DNA of 64,000 nucleotides from Lutimonas halocynthiae (GTDB lineage: Bacteria; Bacteroidota; Bacteroidia; Flavobacteriales; Flavobacteriaceae): assembly GCF_030409835.1 (NCBI RefSeq), contig NZ_JAUFQO010000004.1:558001-622000 (forward strand). The letters run 5' to 3'. The position numbers were made by a program, and so were the translations under genes. The notes beneath the pieces are model-generated. The model did not search any database. It saw only the letters and a list, made by a program, of their open reading frames with translations, and had not been told where the DNA came from. Of the stretch, positions 60,890 through 64,000 are shown piece by piece; the stretch's first letter is position 1; each line of letters opens with the position of its first letter.

Positions 60890-62242
60890 TTAAAAAGAAT
60901 CTTTGATCCAGTTATAAGGCTGTCTTTTCACCCATAAACCCCTTGTGAAATCAGGGAAATCCTGAGGAGCACCATTGTTCTCAATAGACAGCTCTGATAA
61001 GGGTGTAATGGCACTCCAAGCCGCAGCATCATATGCATCAATTGGAGGTGCAATTTGTTGTTTAACTGATTCAACAAATGCGTGAATTACAAAGAAATCC
61101 ATACCCCCATGCCCGGCTCCAGAAGCATGTTCACCGTATTTAACCCATAAAGGGTGGTCATATTTTTTCAACCATGGGTCGGCATCATCCCATTTATGGG
61201 GTTCTGAAACCCCTTCAACATAAACACGGCTGCCGTCCACTTCCCAAAGACCTTTCGTCCCTTGAACCCGGAATCCCAGCGAATAGGGTCTGGGTAAACT
61301 CGTGTCATGCGTAATAATGATGGTTTCGCCGTTAGCAGTTTCTATAGTGCTGGTAATGACATCTCCCATTTTAAAATTTAATTTTGCATTCGGATGATCT
61401 TTTCCTCCATTTTCCACTATATAATTATGCAGGCCTCTGCTCTTTGTAGCATGTGAGGTCATCGAAACAAACCTGTTGCCTCGATTGATATTTGTCATGG
61501 CTGCTATCGGTCCTACTCCATGTGTTGGATAAACGTCAGCATTACGCAATAGGGAATGCTGTGTTCTCCATTTTGACTCTGAAATTCCTTTGTCACCAAA
61601 TTCAACACCTTTTCCATAGGCAGATTTGCCATCGTTAAGTTTTACAAAACGCAAATCATGCTGATAGCCGCATCTAAAATGCATCATCTCTCCAAATACA
61701 TTTTGCCTGACCATATTCAATACTGCCAAAACATCTCTTCTGTAATTCACATTTTCAAGTAGCATTAAATGCGTACCTGTTTGTTCATGGGTATTTACCA
61801 AATCCCAGCACTCTTCCATGGTATTAGCAGCTGATACTTCGAGCCCGGTATATTTACCAGCGAGCATCGCGTCTTTTGCCATTCTGGTATGCCATAACCA
61901 AGGTGTTGCAATGATAACAGCATCAAGGTCTTGAAGCTCCAATAAATTTTTATAATCCAGTTCGTTCTTTCCAAAAACCTCGGGTTTCTTTTTACCTGCT
62001 TTTTCTATAAGATCCAGATTAAGATCAATTCTGTTTTGATCGATATCACAGATTGCCATAACCTGCACATCATCTCTGGAAAGAAGGTTATTGAGATGAT
62101 TGGTTCCTCTTAAGCCTACACCTATTAAACCAATATTGACTGAAGACTTTTTATCTGGTGTAGCAAAAATTAAATTAGGTGCCAAACTCAACCCAGCTCC
62201 TATAAAGCTTGCATTTTGAATAAATGATCTTCTTGACTTCAT
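60890..62242 (-). CDS. Tat-exported Gfo/Idh/MocA-family oxidoreductase (GH109-like)
   Basis: The 450-residue protein has a twin-arginine-like signal (MKSRRSFIQNASFIGAGLSL). A Rossmann domain (NIGLIGVGLRGTNHLNNLL) and AVIIATPWLWHTRMAKDAML follow, then the Gfo/Idh C-terminal domain (HFRCGYQHDLRF; GKSAYGKGVEFGDKG). Tat-exported members of this group with tightly bound NAD include GH109 alpha-N-acetylgalactosaminidases of Bacteroidota, so a glycosidase is possible as well as an oxidoreductase. It is monocistronic. Its stop lies 29 nt from the tRNA-Leu promoter. Confidence 0.85.
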   Translation of the reverse strand: MKSRRSFIQNASFIGAGLSLAPNLIFATPDKKSSVNIGLIGVGLRGTNHLNNLLSRDDVQVMAICDIDQNRIDLNLDLIEKAGKKKPEVFGKNELDYKNLLELQDLDAVIIATPWLWHTRMAKDAMLAGKYTGLEVSAANTMEECWDLVNTHEQTGTHLMLLENVNYRRDVLAVLNMVRQNVFGEMMHFRCGYQHDLRFVKLNDGKSAYGKGVEFGDKGISESKWRTQHSLLRNADVYPTHGVGPIAAMTNINRGNRFVSMTSHATKSRGLHNYIVENGGKDHPNAKLNFKMGDVITSTIETANGETIIITHDTSLPRPYSLGFRVQGTKGLWEVDGSRVYVEGVSEPHKWDDADPWLKKYDHPLWVKYGEHASGAGHGGMDFFVIHAFVESVKQQIAPPIDAYDAAAWSAITPLSELSIENNGAPQDFPDFTRGLWVKRQPYNWIKDSF

Positions 62243-62316
62243 TCCTTGTATTTTTGATTGTAAAATATTCTTTTTTTAAATCTTATAGACCTTAAAAATA
62301 GGTCTTTTCTTTTGTC

Positions 62317-62324
62317 TATATTTG
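62317..62324 (+). promoter_or_regulatory. -7 element for the M20 peptidase gene
   Basis: TATATTTG matches TAnnTTTG, with a predicted start near 62330 and a leader of about 21 nt. It lies inside the upstream extension of the reading frame, which supports initiation at the ATG at 62351. Confidence 0.5.
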
Positions 62325-62350
62325 TTTCTGTAAAAAAAAACTATCCTCAT

Positions 62351-63748
62351 ATGTCTGCCATAAAATCCTATATTGATCAAAACAAACAACGGTTTATTGA
62401 TGAATTATTGAACTTATTAAGAATTCCTTCTGTAAGTGCAGATAAAGCATTTAAGAATGATGTTTTAAAAACGGCTGACGCTGTAAAAGCAGCTCTAAAT
62501 CAGGCAGGATGTAAAATGGTTGAGATTTGTGAAACACCCGGTTATCCTATCGTCTACGGGGAGCATATAATTGATGAAAAATTACCTACAGTTTTGGTTT
62601 ATGGTCATTATGATGTGCAGCCTGCCGACCCCATTGAACTGTGGGATTCTCCACCTTTCGAACCAGTAATTAAAAAAACAGAAACCCATCCTGAAGGAGC
62701 TATTTACGCCAGAGGATCTTGTGATGACAAGGGTCAAATGTACATGCATATAAAGGCTTTTGAAGTGATGATGCAGCTTGATATACTTCCTTGTAATATC
62801 AAGTTTATGATAGAAGGTGAAGAAGAAGTAGGTTCTGAAAGTCTGGAATGGTTCGTAAAAAGAAATCAATCCAAATTGAGTAATGATGTGATTCTAATCT
62901 CTGACACTGGAATGATTTCTAATGAGCAACCCTCAATTACAACTGGGTTAAGAGGTCTTAGCTATGTAGAAGTTGAAGTTACCGGACCTAACAGAGATCT
63001 TCATTCAGGTCTTTACGGCGGTGCTGTAGCCAATCCAATCAACATACTGACAAAAATGATTGCCTCTTTGCACGATGAGAATAATCATATTACGATTCCC
63101 GGATTCTATGACAAGGTTATTGAAGCGAGCCCAGAAGAAAGAACAGAAATGGCAAAAGCGCCTTTTTCATTAGACGCCTATAAAAATGCATTAGATATTG
63201 AAGATGTTTATGGAGAAACGAGCTATTCGACAAACGAAAGAAATTCTATAAGACCTACCCTAGATGTAAATGGTATTTGGGGTGGATACATTGGTGAAGG
63301 CGCCAAAACGGTTATTGCCAGTAAAGCCTATGCTAAAATTTCCATGCGTTTGGTTCCAGATCAGGATCCTGATGAAATTACCAATTTATTTGTTGAGCAT
63401 TTTGAAAAAATTGCACCTAACGTTGTGAAAGTCAAAGTAAGCCCTCATCATGGTGGACATCCTTATGTTACACCAATTGATAATATTGGATACCAGGCGG
63501 CTAATAAAGCTTATTCAGAAACATTTGGTGTTCCGGCGATTCCTCAAAGATCAGGTGGGAGCATTCCAATAGTTGCTTTATTTGAAAAGGAATTGAAAAG
63601 CAAAACTATTTTAATGGGCTTTGGTCTTGATAGTGACGCCATCCATTCACCCAATGAGCACTACGGGGTATTTAATTATTTAAAAGGAATTGAAACCATT
63701 CCCTTGTTCCATCATTATTTTACAGAATTATATAATAAGGAATCATAG
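62351..63748 (+). CDS. M20-family metallopeptidase (dipeptidase)
   Basis: The 465-residue cytosolic peptidase, started at the ATG at 62351 (an upstream TTG at 62312 precedes the promoter element and is unlikely). Di-zinc site motifs are LVYGHYDVQPADP, ARGSCDDKGQMYMHIK, the catalytic Glu in FMIEGEEEVGSESLE, and a later VSPHHGGHPYV and DSDAIHSPNEHYG. It belongs to the carnosinase/CNDP-like group that cleaves dipeptides. It lies 2 nt before the next gene, probably co-transcribed. Confidence 0.92.
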   Translation: MSAIKSYIDQNKQRFIDELLNLLRIPSVSADKAFKNDVLKTADAVKAALNQAGCKMVEICETPGYPIVYGEHIIDEKLPTVLVYGHYDVQPADPIELWDSPPFEPVIKKTETHPEGAIYARGSCDDKGQMYMHIKAFEVMMQLDILPCNIKFMIEGEEEVGSESLEWFVKRNQSKLSNDVILISDTGMISNEQPSITTGLRGLSYVEVEVTGPNRDLHSGLYGGAVANPINILTKMIASLHDENNHITIPGFYDKVIEASPEERTEMAKAPFSLDAYKNALDIEDVYGETSYSTNERNSIRPTLDVNGIWGGYIGEGAKTVIASKAYAKISMRLVPDQDPDEITNLFVEHFEKIAPNVVKVKVSPHHGGHPYVTPIDNIGYQAANKAYSETFGVPAIPQRSGGSIPIVALFEKELKSKTILMGFGLDSDAIHSPNEHYGVFNYLKGIETIPLFHHYFTELYNKES

Positions 63749-63750
63749 TA

Positions 63751-64000
63751 ATGCTCATATCTGACTCAAATAAGTTCATTTTTGTTCATATAAGAAAGGC
63801 TGCCGGGAGCAGCATTAGAGATACGCTAGAGCCTTTAAGTATAAAACCTGCTAAGAAATTAGCATCAAAAGTTAAAAGCAGGTTACTTAAAACAGAAGCT
63901 GATTATCAAAAATTTGCCTACAGACAACACAGTGACATTTTAAAAGTGAAAAAATTAATGCCAAAAGCAATTTTTGACGCTTATTTTAAATTCGCCTTCA
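63751..64000 (+). CDS. Sulfotransferase-family protein, partial (C-terminus cut by window edge)
   Basis: I translated from the ATG at 63751, 2 nt after the peptidase stop. The visible 83 residues begin MLISDSNKFIFVHIRKAAGS and SIRDTL. This resembles the FVHIPKTGGTS loop that binds 5'-phosphosulfate of PAPS in carbohydrate sulfotransferases, with Arg and Ala at the usual Pro and Thr-Gly places. The rest is Lys-rich. Only the N-terminal domain is present, so the substrate cannot be guessed beyond a glycan or lipid. Confidence 0.7.
   Translation, partial: MLISDSNKFIFVHIRKAAGSSIRDTLEPLSIKPAKKLASKVKSRLLKTEADYQKFAYRQHSDILKVKKLMPKAIFDAYFKFAF

Noticed and set aside
62312-62350. Upstream TTG start of the M20 peptidase
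   Set aside because: A -7 promoter element lies within this extension, and the family N-terminus begins at the ATG at 62351.

Overview
The window is about 64 kb of low-GC, gene-dense bacterial chromosome from a member of the Bacteroidota, most likely Flavobacteriia or a close relative. The evidence for this is a type IX secretion 'plug' (DUF5103) gene, a DUF3667 protein, LytTR and HisKA_2 signalling proteins, many lipoproteins with short Bacteroidota-style lipoboxes, and recurrent TAnnTTTG -7 promoter elements. I cannot assign a genus. Both window edges cut genes: nqrD on the left and a sulfotransferase-like gene on the right.

Layout. 1-3650 (minus): the nqrA-B-C-D part of a Na+-translocating NADH:quinone reductase operon. 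3863-5131: T9SS plug protein. 5540-15111 (plus) with 15174-16178 (minus): methylmalonyl-CoA epimerase, all four subunits of a Na+-pumping methylmalonyl-CoA decarboxylase, a CoA transferase, both subunits of methylmalonyl-CoA mutase, and the MeaB-type mutase chaperone. 17155-25856: a nitrous-oxide reduction locus with a cytochrome c-rhodanese fusion, nosY, nosF, nosD, nosL, a membrane protein, clade II-like nosZ, a lipoprotein cytochrome c, a fasciclin lipoprotein and a divergent Rrf2 regulator. 25902-30448: housekeeping and small genes including apaG and pruA. 30545-33763 (minus): tryptophan 2,3-dioxygenase, cyclase-family formamidase and kynureninase. 33986-41177: DUF502, rsmG, a fatty-acid desaturase, an aminotransferase, a thioesterase, DoxX, nadB and nadA. 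41538-44239: a LytTR response regulator and a TPR histidine kinase encoded tail to tail. 44503-56225: accessory genes (SnoaL-like proteins, a methyltransferase, a GMC oxidoreductase with its small subunit, a solute-binding protein, an AlkD-like protein, a cupin, an esterase, a sulfatase). 56290-64000: a lipoprotein, a small barrel-like protein, CorA, a LacI regulator, a tandem array of tRNA-sized repeats beside tRNA-Leu(UAG), a Gfo/Idh/MocA oxidoreductase, an M20 peptidase and a partial sulfotransferase.

How the genes work together. The 5.5-16.2 kb locus can by itself run a closed succinate-decarboxylation cycle: CoA transfer to succinate, mutase, epimerase, then Na+-exporting decarboxylase. 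This would produce propionate and a sodium gradient, next to another Na+ pump (NQR). The nos locus supplies an anaerobic electron sink, N2O to N2. A dyad resembling an FNR/CRP box sits where a class II activator would act on the nos promoter.

The least explained structure is at 60100-60819. Four 78-98 nt elements share the acceptor-stem ends of the adjacent tRNA-Leu but have a different interior with a conserved 9-bp hairpin. Each is followed, on the minus strand, by its own terminator-like hairpin. One copy carries an extra 20-nt palindrome.
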